From positions 1-64,000 of the forward strand of contig NZ_JOIJ01000006.1 in NCBI RefSeq assembly GCF_000719975.1: a DNA stretch of 64,000 nucleotides, written 5' to 3'. Each line of letters begins with the position of its first letter. The first letter of the stretch is position 1. The translations under genes were made by a program, and so were the position numbers. Below are positions 33,908 to 42,527 of this stretch, in pieces. The notes beneath the pieces are model-generated. The model was given only the letters and a program-made list of their open reading frames with translations, had not been told where the DNA came from and searched no databases. Origin of the DNA: Prauserella rugosa (lineage in GTDB: Bacteria > Actinomycetota > Actinomycetes > Mycobacteriales > Pseudonocardiaceae).

Positions 33908-35533
33908 CTAGGACAGCTTGTTGCGCAGCAGTTTCCCGGTGGCGTTGCGCGGCAGGGCATCGAGGAATTCGACGTCGCGCGGGACCTTGTAGCGGGCCAG
34001 GTTCTCCTTGACGAACGCGCGGACACCGTCGGCGTCGAGGGTCGAGTCTGCGGAACGCACGACGAACGCCTTGAGGCGCTGGCCGAACTCCTCGTCGGGC
34101 ACGCCGACGACCCCGGCTTCGAGGATCTCCGGATGCTCGACGAGCAGGTTCTCGACCTCGATGGGGTACACGTTCTCGCCGCCCGAGACGATCATCTCGT
34201 CGTCGCGTCCGTCGATGAACAGGAGCCCGTCCTCGTCGAAGTGCCCGACATCGCCACTGGCCAGCAACCCGTCGATGATCTCCTTGTTGCGGCCGTCGGT
34301 GTAGCCCTCGAACGCCAGCCCGCTGCCCACGAACACCCGTCCGGTGACATTCGGCTCGGTGATGCGCTCGCCCTTGTCGTCGTAGAGCGCGACCCGGCAG
34401 CCGACCGGCGGCCGGCCCACGGTTCCCGGTGCCTGCGCCCAGTCCTCCGGGGTCGCGACGGTGGCGACCGCAACCTCGGTCGAGCCGTAGAGGTTGTGGA
34501 TCACCGGGCCGAAGATCTCGGTGGCGCGGTTGCCGATGTCGGGCGGCAGGGCCGAACCGGCCAGGAAGACGATGCGCAGGCTGGAGGTGTCGTACTTGCC
34601 GATCACCTCGGGCCCGAGGTCGATGATCCGCTGGAGCATGGTCGGCACCAGCACGAGGGAGGTGCAGCGGTGCTTGGCCACGCCCCGCAACGCGTCCTCA
34701 GGGTCGAACCTGCGCCGCACCACCACCGTGCTGCCCAACGCCAGCGACAGGATGAACTGCGAGATCCCCGTGCCGTGGAACAACGGAGCACCCATGTACG
34801 TGGCCTCGCCGACCCGCAGCGGGATCCGGTCGAGGAACTGCGCCGAGTCGAGTCCGGAGATCTTCGGCCGCGGGGCGCCCTTCGGGGTGCCCGTGGTGCC
34901 GCTGGTGAGCAGGACGAGTCCGCCCGGCTTCGGCGGAGCCTCGGGAGCGGAGTCGTCCGTCGCCGCAATCAGTGTGTCGAGTGTGGTCACCTCGCCGGCG
35001 GTGGCCTCGTCGTCGACCCAGGCGAGGTAGCGGTCGACACCGTCGATACCGCCCAACAGGTCGGTGAACTCCTGGTCGTAGACCAGCACGCGCACCTTCT
35101 CGCGTTTGGCGACGTCGGTGAGTTGGGGCCGAGCGAACCCGGTGTTCATCAACAGCAGTGCCGCGCCGAGCTTGTTGGCCGCCAACATGGTGAGCACGAG
35201 CCCGCGGTGATCCCGGCACAGCGCCGCGACGCTCGCGCCCGGTCCCACGCCACGGTCGCTCCACGCGCGGGCCAACGCGTTGGACTGTTGGTCGAGTTGG
35301 GAGAAGGTCAACGGCCCGCGTTCGTCGACGAGGCCGATGTCCATCGGGTTCCGGCGCGCGGCGATGCGGACGGCTCCGGCGATGGGCCCGAACTTGTTGG
35401 TGAGAACCAGTGAACGTACGCCCTCGTCCAGCCGTGGGAACGGCAGCAGGCCTGCCTTCCACATCACGCCTACGCTGCGGGCCTTCTCGGCCATGCGCGT
35501 GGTCAGCTCCGTCACCACCGGTGGCGTCATCAT
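33908..35533 (-). CDS. acyl-CoA synthetase (AMP-forming, fatty-acid type)
   Basis: The 541-residue adenylating enzyme has the AMP-binding P-loop LLTSGTTGTPKGAPRPK, the YGSTEVAVATVATPE motif, SGDVGHFDEDGLLFIDGRDD and a C-terminal catalytic Lys in PRNATGKLLRNKL. The N-terminal 40 residues (LPFPRLDEGVRSL) resemble mycobacterial FadD family members. It activates a carboxylic acid, probably a fatty acid, as CoA ester. The ATG at 35531-35533 follows GAGGAGG by 7 bases. Confidence 0.93.
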   Translation of the reverse strand: MMTPPVVTELTTRMAEKARSVGVMWKAGLLPFPRLDEGVRSLVLTNKFGPIAGAVRIAARRNPMDIGLVDERGPLTFSQLDQQSNALARAWSDRGVGPGASVAALCRDHRGLVLTMLAANKLGAALLLMNTGFARPQLTDVAKREKVRVLVYDQEFTDLLGGIDGVDRYLAWVDDEATAGEVTTLDTLIAATDDSAPEAPPKPGGLVLLTSGTTGTPKGAPRPKISGLDSAQFLDRIPLRVGEATYMGAPLFHGTGISQFILSLALGSTVVVRRRFDPEDALRGVAKHRCTSLVLVPTMLQRIIDLGPEVIGKYDTSSLRIVFLAGSALPPDIGNRATEIFGPVIHNLYGSTEVAVATVATPEDWAQAPGTVGRPPVGCRVALYDDKGERITEPNVTGRVFVGSGLAFEGYTDGRNKEIIDGLLASGDVGHFDEDGLLFIDGRDDEMIVSGGENVYPIEVENLLVEHPEILEAGVVGVPDEEFGQRLKAFVVRSADSTLDADGVRAFVKENLARYKVPRDVEFLDALPRNATGKLLRNKLS

Positions 35534-35681
35534 CCGGGCACCTCCTCGAGCTCGTGAGCCACAACCTACCCGCTGGTAGGGCAGACGGAGCAACCCTCGC
35601 CCGGGCGAACCGGCTGTGGGAGTAACGCACGTCTCACCGACCGGTCCGGGACTGTCCGACCCGTGCAGCAGAATCAACGCC

Positions 35682-37337
35682 GTGCATGTCATCGTCACCC
35701 GGGATCCGACCGGCCGCTTCTCGATGCGCTGCCCGGACGCCGATCTGGTGGTGCCGGACGACGTGGCTGCGGAGGAACTGCCCGCCCGCGCCGAGCGCAT
35801 CGAACGCGAGCACCGGCCGCGCTGGGTGTTGCCGTCGACCGACCGTGACTACCGCCCCCTGCTGGAAGCCGGCGTCCGGGTGCGCCGCTGCCACGACCTG
35901 TCGCTCGTCGAAGGACTCCTGCTGGCCGCCGAGGGCGCCGGCGACCGGCCGCGCTCACTCGCCGCTGCCTACGCGCGTCTGCGCGGACTGCCCGTCCCTG
36001 CCGACAACGAGCCGCACGGCCCGCCCGACGACCGCCCCGCCCTGTTCGAGCCGCACGAGACCGGCCTGCCCGCCGGGGTCGACCCCGCCGACGCAGCCGC
36101 GGCGGTGCTGTCCGACCAGACCGCGCGAATCGAGCGCCTCGGCAGGCTGCGACTGCTGGCGGCTGCGGAGTCGGCGAGCGCACTCGCGGCCGTCGAGATG
36201 TCGACCGACGGACTGCCCTGGCGCCGCGAACGGCACGCGGCGTTGCTGACCGACCTCCTGGGTCCACGGGTGCCGGCCGGCAGCCGACCCGCCGCCCTCG
36301 CCGTCCTGGCCGAGCGCATCGCGGCGGCGTTCGGCAGGCCGGTGAACCCCGACCACCCCGACAGCGTCGTCCGGGCGTTCGGCAGGGCCGGGATCTCCGT
36401 GCCGTCAGCACGCGCCCACGTGCTCCGGCGCGTCGACCATCCCGCCGTCGCTCCGCTGCTCGAGTACAAGGAGCTCGCCCGGCTGAACTCGGCACACGGG
36501 TGGGCGTGGCTCGACCAATGGGTGCACGCGGACCGGTTCCGTCCGGTGTACGTGGTGGGCGGGGTGGTGTCCGGCCGCTGGGCCAGCCGAGGCGGCGCCG
36601 CGCTGCAGATTCCCCGCATGCTCCGCGGATGTGTGACCGCCGATCCCGGGTGGAAGCTCGTGGTGGCGGACGCGGCGCAGCTCGAGCCCCGGATTCTGGC
36701 CGCACTCTCCGGGGACCGACGGCTCGCACAGGTGTCCCGTTCGACGGACCTGTACACGACCCTGGCCGAGGAGCTGCATCCCGAGGCGGGCGACGACCAC
36801 CGGCACAGCGCCAAGGTCGCCATGTTGTCGGCCATGTACGGCGGGACGGCCGGTGACGCGGCGGCGACGTTCGCGCTGCTGCGGCGCCGTTTCCCGGACG
36901 CGGTGTCCTATGTAGAGCACGCGGCGGCGGCCGGGGAACGCGGTGAGATCGTCCGCTCCCGCCTCGGCCGTACGTCCCCGCCACCGTCGGAGGCCTGGCG
37001 CACGCTGACCGGCGGCGACGGAGCCGAAGGACCGGCACGGCGCGCGGCGCGCGACTGGGGTCGGTTCACCCGGAACTTCGTCGTCCAGGCCAGCGCCGCC
37101 GACTGGACCGCGGTGCTGCTCGCCGGCCTGCGCGCGCGACTGCCACACCCGGCGCACCTCGTCTTCTTCCAGCACGACGAGGTGCTGGTGCACACGCCGG
37201 CCGAGCTGGCCGGCCCGGTCGTCGCCGCCCTCGAGGAGGCCGTAGCGGAGACCACCGCGCTCGTGTTCGGTCCGTCGTGCCCGGTGCACTTCCCCATGCC
37301 CGCCGCCGTCGTCGACAGCTACGCCGACGCCAAGTGA
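35682..37337 (+). CDS. PolA-like DNA polymerase, exonuclease domain degenerate
   Basis: The 551-residue protein belongs to the actinobacterial family usually annotated bifunctional 3'-5' exonuclease/DNA polymerase. Family A palm motifs are present: motif A VVADAAQLEPR (Asp330), motif B HRHSAKVAMLSAMYGG and motif C QHDEVLVH (Asp499-Glu500). The N-terminal 130 residues lack any DxE exonuclease motif I can find, and the fingers/thumb are short. The role may be repair or translesion synthesis. The GTG at 35682-35684 begins the VHVIVTRD strand. Confidence 0.85.
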   Translation: MHVIVTRDPTGRFSMRCPDADLVVPDDVAAEELPARAERIEREHRPRWVLPSTDRDYRPLLEAGVRVRRCHDLSLVEGLLLAAEGAGDRPRSLAAAYARLRGLPVPADNEPHGPPDDRPALFEPHETGLPAGVDPADAAAAVLSDQTARIERLGRLRLLAAAESASALAAVEMSTDGLPWRRERHAALLTDLLGPRVPAGSRPAALAVLAERIAAAFGRPVNPDHPDSVVRAFGRAGISVPSARAHVLRRVDHPAVAPLLEYKELARLNSAHGWAWLDQWVHADRFRPVYVVGGVVSGRWASRGGAALQIPRMLRGCVTADPGWKLVVADAAQLEPRILAALSGDRRLAQVSRSTDLYTTLAEELHPEAGDDHRHSAKVAMLSAMYGGTAGDAAATFALLRRRFPDAVSYVEHAAAAGERGEIVRSRLGRTSPPPSEAWRTLTGGDGAEGPARRAARDWGRFTRNFVVQASAADWTAVLLAGLRARLPHPAHLVFFQHDEVLVHTPAELAGPVVAALEEAVAETTALVFGPSCPVHFPMPAAVVDSYADAK

Positions 37338-37381
37338 TCACGCGCGCACGCCGGGACCGCGCCTGCCGGGGCACCGCCGAC

Positions 37382-37396
37382 GTAAACTACGTTTAC
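37382..37396. promoter_or_regulatory. palindromic operator upstream of the SDR gene
   Basis: GTAAAC-TAC-GTTTAC is a perfect 6-3-6 inverted repeat, 41 bases before the SDR start. It has the form of a TetR-family operator. A TetR gene lies just beyond the SDR gene on the opposite strand (38518-39069) and is the obvious candidate ligand. Confidence 0.6.
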
Positions 37397-37437
37397 CTTC
37401 GAGGTCCGGGTCCCGAGCCCAGTGGGAGGCAGAACGG

Positions 37438-38490
37438 ATGAGCAGCACGTCCCCGATCATCACCGCCGACAGCACGGTCGGCGAATGGCTGGCCCATCCG
37501 GAGGGCGGGACCGCGCTCCGGGAGATGCTCGGCGAGTCCGGTTTCGGCGCCGAGGTGCTCGAGCCCGTGGCCGCGCTGCCGCTGTCCGAACTGGTCGGGC
37601 TGAGCCAGGGCGCCCTCACCGACGACGTCGTGCAGGCGCTCGTGCGGCGGGTCAACGGGGGCGGCACCCCGTCAGCACGGGACGCACAGGCCGCGGCGGA
37701 GACGACAGAGGCGACGGCGGCGACGGGACCGTGGCGGGAACGCGTCGTGCCCGGCCGGTTCGACGGTCGAACGGTCGTCGTCACCGGCGCCGCGTCGGGG
37801 ATCGGCAGAGCGACCGCGTCCCGCATCGCTCGCGAGGGCGGCCACGTGGTCGCCGTCGACATCACGGCCGAGGGTCTCGACAACCTGGCAGGCGAGTTCG
37901 ACAGCGCCGTCTCCCCGGTGCCGGCCGACGTCACCCGCGCCGAGGACATCGACCGGATCGTCGCGGCCGCGGGACCGATCGACGGTCTGGCCAACGTCGC
38001 CGGTGTCACCGACGACTTCTCCCCCGCCCACCAGACGTCCGACGAGCTGTGGCGGCGGGTGTTCGCGGTGAACGTCGACGGCCTGTTCCGCCTGACGCGC
38101 GCCGTGCTGCCCGCGATGCTCGACCGTGGGCGCGGGTCGATCGTGAACATCGCCTCCGAGGCGGCGCTACGCGGCAACGCGGCGGGTGCGGCCTACACCG
38201 CCTCGAAGCACGCCGTCGTGGGGCTCACGAAGAACACGGCGTTCATGTACGGCCACCGCGGTATCCGGGTGAACGCGGTCGCCCCCGGCGGTGTGGCGAC
38301 GGGGATCGCCGCGGGCGGCGGGCCCGTGTCCGAGTGGGGCCGGGAACGGACCGCGCCGTTCCTGCGCAGCATCCCGCCGATCGCCACCGCGGCCCAGCTG
38401 GCCGCGTCCATCACGTTCCTGCTCAGCGACGACGGTGTGAACGTCAACGGCGCGATTTTGCCCTCCGACGGCGGTTGGTCGGTGCAGTGA
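37438..38490 (+). CDS. SDR-family dehydrogenase with extra N-terminal helical domain
   Basis: The 350-residue protein has a standard SDR domain from about residue 105: VVVTGAASGIGRATASRIA, VDITAEGLD, NVAGVTDDFSP, YTASKHAVVGLTKN, and the end VNGAILPSDGGWSV. Residues 10-75 (STVGEWLAHPEGGTALREML to GALTDDVVQALVRRV) form a small helical domain not found in ordinary SDRs. It resembles the helical tail module seen at the C-terminus of some glycosidases. Residues 76-100 are a linker. The substrate is unknown. Confidence 0.85.
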   Translation: MSSTSPIITADSTVGEWLAHPEGGTALREMLGESGFGAEVLEPVAALPLSELVGLSQGALTDDVVQALVRRVNGGGTPSARDAQAAAETTEATAATGPWRERVVPGRFDGRTVVVTGAASGIGRATASRIAREGGHVVAVDITAEGLDNLAGEFDSAVSPVPADVTRAEDIDRIVAAAGPIDGLANVAGVTDDFSPAHQTSDELWRRVFAVNVDGLFRLTRAVLPAMLDRGRGSIVNIASEAALRGNAAGAAYTASKHAVVGLTKNTAFMYGHRGIRVNAVAPGGVATGIAAGGGPVSEWGRERTAPFLRSIPPIATAAQLAASITFLLSDDGVNVNGAILPSDGGWSVQ

Positions 38491-38517
38491 CCAACCCCGG
38501 AGACGTGCCGTCCCGCA

Positions 38518-39069
38518 TCAGGTCTCCGGCGTGATGATGTCCTGCACGATCGCGCCGTAGCGCCGCACCAGTACGTCCCGTTCGGACTCGAGCGCGTGAT
38601 CACCGACGATCCACAGCGAGTACAGCAGGCCGCCGACCACGGCCGCCGCCATGCGCGCCCGCAGGTCGGCGTCCACACCGGACAGCCGCGCGCGCAGCGG
38701 GGCGACGAGCGAGTCCTCGTGCACCTCGCGCAGCCGCTCGGCGATCCGCTCCTCCCCGCTCCCGCGCACCAGCGCGAGATGGACGTCCCTGATGTCCTGC
38801 TCGCTCGAGAGCACGACGTCGACGAACCGCTCGCCGAACCGGTCGATCGGCACGTCCAGGAGTGGTTCGTCGTCGATCGTGAGCCGCATCGTCTCCAGGA
38901 ACAGTTCCTCCTTGCTCCCGAAGTACCGGATCACGAGGGCAGGGTTGACCTCGGCAAGCGCGGCGATGTCGCGTACCGGCGTGCGCGCGTAGCCGCGCTC
39001 CCGGAACAGGCGGGACGCGGCCGCCCGAATCGCCTCCCTCGTGGACCGTCCCGACGCGCGTGTGGCCAT
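38518..39069 (-). CDS. TetR-family transcriptional regulator
   Basis: The 183-residue protein has the TetR DNA-binding start (STREAIRAAASRLFRERGYA, TPVRDIAALAEVNPALVIRY, FGSKEELFLETM). The C-terminal domain carries no recognised ligand signature. It converges with the SDR gene whose promoter holds a GTAAAC palindrome, and may repress it. Confidence 0.9.
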   Translation of the reverse strand: MATRASGRSTREAIRAAASRLFRERGYARTPVRDIAALAEVNPALVIRYFGSKEELFLETMRLTIDDEPLLDVPIDRFGERFVDVVLSSEQDIRDVHLALVRGSGEERIAERLREVHEDSLVAPLRARLSGVDADLRARMAAAVVGGLLYSLWIVGDHALESERDVLVRRYGAIVQDIITPET

Positions 39070-39160
39070 GCACGTCAGGCTAGTGAGCCCGCACGGTCAC
39101 CGCCCGCACGGTCCGCATGCACCGCCGGCGGACGAGCCCGTGCGAGGGCGCGCCGGAACG

Positions 39161-39931
39161 TCACGCAGGCGGGTCGAACCGCCCGTCCACGGCGGTCCAG
39201 CCGCCGTCGACCATGAGCGTCGAACCGGTCACGTAGGTCGAGGCGTCCGAGGCCAGATACACCACGGCTCCGGCGAGTTCCGAGGGCTGCGACCACCTTC
39301 CGAGCGCGCTCTTGGCCGCGTACGCGTCGTACCACTCGGGGTGGGCCTTGATCTGAGTCGTCAACGGGGTCTCGACCACCCCCGGAGCGACGGCGTTGAC
39401 CCGCACTCCCGCGCCGCCGAACTCGGCGGCCGCGGTCTTGACCAGTTGCACCGCCCCCGCCTTGGTCGCGGCGTAGACCGACTGCCCGGGTTCCACCACC
39501 TGGCCGCGGACGGAGGAGAACACCACGATGCTGCCCGCACCGCGCTGCACCATGCGCCGCCCGAACGCCTGCAGCACGATGAACGTGGCCTTCAGATTGA
39601 GCCCCACGACGCGGTCGAACTCCTCCGGGGTGTAGTCGAGGATGCGCTTGCGGACGTTCATCGCCGCGGTGAGCACGACGACGTCCGGGCCCGCGACCTC
39701 GAACGAACTCGCGACCCGTTCGACGGCGTCCGGGTCGGTGAGGTCGAGCTCGAGTGCGCGTCCGCCCACCGTGTCGGCGGTGGCCTCGGCCGCGGCCCGG
39801 TCCCGGTCGGCGCAGGTCAGCTCGGCGCCGTGGGCGGCGAGCGCCGACGCCACCTCCTGTCCGATACCGCCTGCTCCGAGAACCAGCGCCCGTTTGCCGT
39901 CGAGCCGGAACAGCTGCGAGTAGTCCGTCAT
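39161..39931 (-). CDS. short-chain dehydrogenase of the catabolic island
   Basis: The 256-residue SDR has an unusual cofactor motif VLGAGGIGQEVASALAAHGA, lacking the usual TGxxxGIG threonine. It has Asp-Arg specificity residues (CADRDRA), VVLTAAMNVRKRI, the YAATKAGAV catalytic pair and the VTGSTLMVDGGW end. The start at 39929-39931 has AAGGA 6 bases upstream. An ATG seven codons earlier overlaps the aldehyde dehydrogenase stop. It forms an operon with that gene, so alcohol-to-aldehyde-to-acid oxidation is plausible. Confidence 0.9.
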   Translation of the reverse strand: MTDYSQLFRLDGKRALVLGAGGIGQEVASALAAHGAELTCADRDRAAAEATADTVGGRALELDLTDPDAVERVASSFEVAGPDVVVLTAAMNVRKRILDYTPEEFDRVVGLNLKATFIVLQAFGRRMVQRGAGSIVVFSSVRGQVVEPGQSVYAATKAGAVQLVKTAAAEFGGAGVRVNAVAPGVVETPLTTQIKAHPEWYDAYAAKSALGRWSQPSELAGAVVYLASDASTYVTGSTLMVDGGWTAVDGRFDPPA

Positions 39932-39948
39932 CGAAGGTCCTTCCACTC

Positions 39949-41409
39949 TCATTCCGGCCGGATGACGGCCATGCGGGTGACGGTCAGTTCCTCGATCGCG
40001 AAGCGAGGCCCTTCCCTGCCGATGCCGGAGTCCTTCACGCCGCCGTAGGGCATGATGTCGGAACGGAAGCCGGGCACCTCGTTGATCACGACCCCGCCCA
40101 CGTCGAGTTCCTCGATCGCGGCGAACGCGGTCGCCAGGGATCGGGTGAACACGCTGGCGTGCAGGCCGTAGCGCGAACGGTTGACCAGTTCCAGTGCGGC
40201 GGTCAGATCCGGAACCGTGCGCACGGCCACGACGGGCGCGAAGATCTCCTCGCACCATGCGCGCACGTGCTCGGGCGGGTCGAGCAGCACCGTGGGCTCG
40301 ACGGCACCGTCCACGACGGACCCACCGTGGGCGACGGTAGCGCCGGCTCCACGCGCCTCGTCGATCCAGTCCAGCACCCGCCTGGTCGACGCCGCGTCGA
40401 TCAGCGGCGCGATCCGCGTGGCGGGGTCCCGTGGGTCGCCGACCGTCAGCTCCCCGATCCGCGCGCTCAGCCGTGCGACGAACTCCTCGCGCACGGGCGC
40501 GCACACGATGACCCGCTGTACGGCGATACACGCCTGGCCGTTGAAGTAGAAACCGCCGCGCAGCACGGCGTCGACGGCCTTGTCGAGGTCGGCGTCCACA
40601 TCGACCACGAGGGCCGCGTTGGAGCCGAGTTCCAGCAACACCTTGCGCGGCGCCGCGTCACGGGCGATCCGGTGGCCGACCTCGGCCGAGCCGGTGAACG
40701 ACACCGCGGCGACCCGCGGATCGGTGACCAGCGCCCTGCCCACGTCCGCGTCTCCGGTCACCACCTGCACGATTTCCTGCGGTGCACCGTGGCGACGGGC
40801 CGCCTCGCGCACGAGTTCGGCGAGCCACAACACGCTCAACGGCGTCGCGGGCGCGGGTTTGCAGATCACCGGGCAGCCCGCGGCGATCGACGGTGCGATC
40901 TTGTGACTGGCCAGCAGCAGCGGGGCGTTGAACCCGGCGATGCCGACGACGAGACCGATCGGCTTCCGCGTCCAGTACCCGAGCATGCCCGCGCCGGAGG
41001 CCTGCAGGTCGAGCGGCACGGTCTCGCCGTGGATGTGCGCGACCTCCTCGGCGGTGGCCTGCCAGGTGAAGAGGGTCCTGGTGGCTTCCACCTCGCAGTC
41101 GGCCCTGGTCTTGCCCGTCTCGGCGATGAGCAGGTCGACGAACTCGTCGGATCGCTCGCGCAGCTGCGCCTCGACGTCGAGCAGGATCGCCCTGCGCGCC
41201 TCGGAGGTGAGCCTGCGGACCGCACCGCGGGCGGCCGTGCCTGCCTCGAGCGCCGCCTCGGCGTGGGCGACCGAGCCGACCGGGGCCTCGGCGACGTGGG
41301 ACCCGTCGTACGGGAACACGACCGGTGCGGTGGTCTCCGCGGCCATCCAGCCGTCGCCGATCGGCAGTCCGGGACGCAGATCGGGCACTGCGAAGCCCGC
41401 GGAATCCAT
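39949..41409 (-). CDS. NAD(P)-dependent aldehyde dehydrogenase
   Basis: The 486-residue enzyme has the cofactor region VSFTGSAEVGHRIA, the Glu in LLELGSNAALVV and the nucleophile Cys in FNGQACIAVQRVIV. It ends with the PYGGVKDSGIGREGPR signature. It oxidises an aldehyde to the acid. The ATG at 41407-41409 has AAGGAG 8 bases upstream. The frame stays open through the upstream 13-bp repeat array but has no similarity there. Confidence 0.94.
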   Translation of the reverse strand: MDSAGFAVPDLRPGLPIGDGWMAAETTAPVVFPYDGSHVAEAPVGSVAHAEAALEAGTAARGAVRRLTSEARRAILLDVEAQLRERSDEFVDLLIAETGKTRADCEVEATRTLFTWQATAEEVAHIHGETVPLDLQASGAGMLGYWTRKPIGLVVGIAGFNAPLLLASHKIAPSIAAGCPVICKPAPATPLSVLWLAELVREAARRHGAPQEIVQVVTGDADVGRALVTDPRVAAVSFTGSAEVGHRIARDAAPRKVLLELGSNAALVVDVDADLDKAVDAVLRGGFYFNGQACIAVQRVIVCAPVREEFVARLSARIGELTVGDPRDPATRIAPLIDAASTRRVLDWIDEARGAGATVAHGGSVVDGAVEPTVLLDPPEHVRAWCEEIFAPVVAVRTVPDLTAALELVNRSRYGLHASVFTRSLATAFAAIEELDVGGVVINEVPGFRSDIMPYGGVKDSGIGREGPRFAIEELTVTRMAVIRPE

Positions 41410-41780
41410 CAGTTCGTCTCCTTCGGACGTCATCGTCCAGTACCGAGTCCGCTGCTGGCACGGGGCGCTGCTGGTACGACCAGCACGCGTCCTGAGAGAG
41501 GATCGCCCAGCGCTCCCTACCGCGTCAAGGTCGGACTCGTCCACACCTCGGAGGCGGACCGGACCCCCCGAACACCGGGAACAGAGTGGGATTCGCACCA
41601 CAACGTCGCACCACAACGTCGCACCACAACGTCGCACCACAACGTCGCACCACAACGTCGCACCACAACGTCGCATCACAACGGAGTCCCGAACGCACGA
41701 GCGGGTTGACTGCCACGGGGCGGTGAGTCACGCTTCTAGACGCTGTATCCAATCCGCTGAGCAAGGAAGGTCGGCGCGCT
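41410..41780. other. divergent intergenic region of the catabolic island
   Basis: This 371-base gap separates the leftward aldehyde dehydrogenase operon from the rightward GntR-hydantoinase operon. It contains the 13-bp repeat array and, to its right, a TTGACT near 41707 that could be a -35. Frames through the array are open on both strands because the repeat has no stop codon, but none looks like a gene. Confidence 0.5.
41594..41684. repeat. 13-bp direct tandem repeat, 7 units
   Basis: Six identical copies of CGCACCACAACGT run from 41594 to 41671, and a seventh (41672-41684) has two changes. Identity of six copies points to recent expansion. It lies about 185 bases from the aldehyde dehydrogenase start and about 95 bases before the GntR start. 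No spacers, so not CRISPR. Confidence 0.95.
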
Positions 41781-42518
41781 GTGGGCAGTACGGACGACCG
41801 CGCGGATGCCGCCCGGCGGCTGCCGCTCGTGGAGGAGACCGCGTCGGTCATCCGCGAGCGGATCTACGCCCGCCGGTATCCGGCCGGCACGTGGCTGCGC
41901 CAGCAACAGCTCTCGACCGAGCTCGGCGTGAGCCGCACGCCGCTGCGGGAGGCGTTCCGGCTTCTCGAGCAGGAAGGCCTGGTCACGGTGACGGCCGGGC
42001 AGGGCGCCCGGGTGGTCAGCGGTGATCTCGACACGTTGCTGGACGCCTACGCGCTGCGTGCGGTCGTCGACGGTCTCGCCGCCCGGCTCCTGGCCGAGAA
42101 CGCCGGCCGCGACGACCTCGCCCGACACGTCCGGAGCCTCCGGCGCACGATCGACGTGCAGCGCGCCACCCTGGACCCGTGGCGTGCCCGCGAGTACACC
42201 GCATCCAATGTGGACTTTCACGAGGAGATCGTCCACTTGTCCGGCAACGAGTTCGTCGTCGGACAACTACCCATCCTGCGCATGACCGCGCAGGTCTTCG
42301 CACCCGTCGCACTCGTCGAACCCGGCAGTGCGCGACGGGCCATCGCCGAACACACGGCGATCACCGACGCGATCGAAGCAGGCGACGGCGCCGAGGCGGA
42401 GCGGCTCGCCCGCGCCCACATCGAGGCGACGACCGCCGAACTCCGCAGCCGGACAACGCGCACCCGAAAAACCCGCGACGCCGCGGAAGGTACCGAAACC
42501 AGCGCCACAAAGGAGTGA
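41781..42518 (+). CDS. GntR-family regulator with FCD domain
   Basis: The 245-residue protein has a winged helix (LPLVEETASVIRERIYARRY, QQLSTELGVSRTPLREAFRL, LEQEGLVTV) and a helical FCD ligand domain with metal/effector residues (VDFHEEIVHLSGN, EHTAITDAIEAGD). The last 25 residues are a basic tail. It is the first gene of the rightward catabolic operon and probably senses the substrate. The GTG at 41781 has AAGGAAGG upstream. Confidence 0.92.
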   Translation: MGSTDDRADAARRLPLVEETASVIRERIYARRYPAGTWLRQQQLSTELGVSRTPLREAFRLLEQEGLVTVTAGQGARVVSGDLDTLLDAYALRAVVDGLAARLLAENAGRDDLARHVRSLRRTIDVQRATLDPWRAREYTASNVDFHEEIVHLSGNEFVVGQLPILRMTAQVFAPVALVEPGSARRAIAEHTAITDAIEAGDGAEAERLARAHIEATTAELRSRTTRTRKTRDAAEGTETSATKE

Positions 42519-42527
42519 CCCGCCGGT

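Noticed and set aside
41410..41679. N-terminal extension of the aldehyde dehydrogenase through the 13-bp repeats
   Set aside because: The frame is open only because the repeat has no stop. A good ribosome site and the family start lie at 41409.
41594..41684. CRISPR array
   Set aside because: Units are 13 bp, directly adjacent and without variable spacers; no cas genes in the window.
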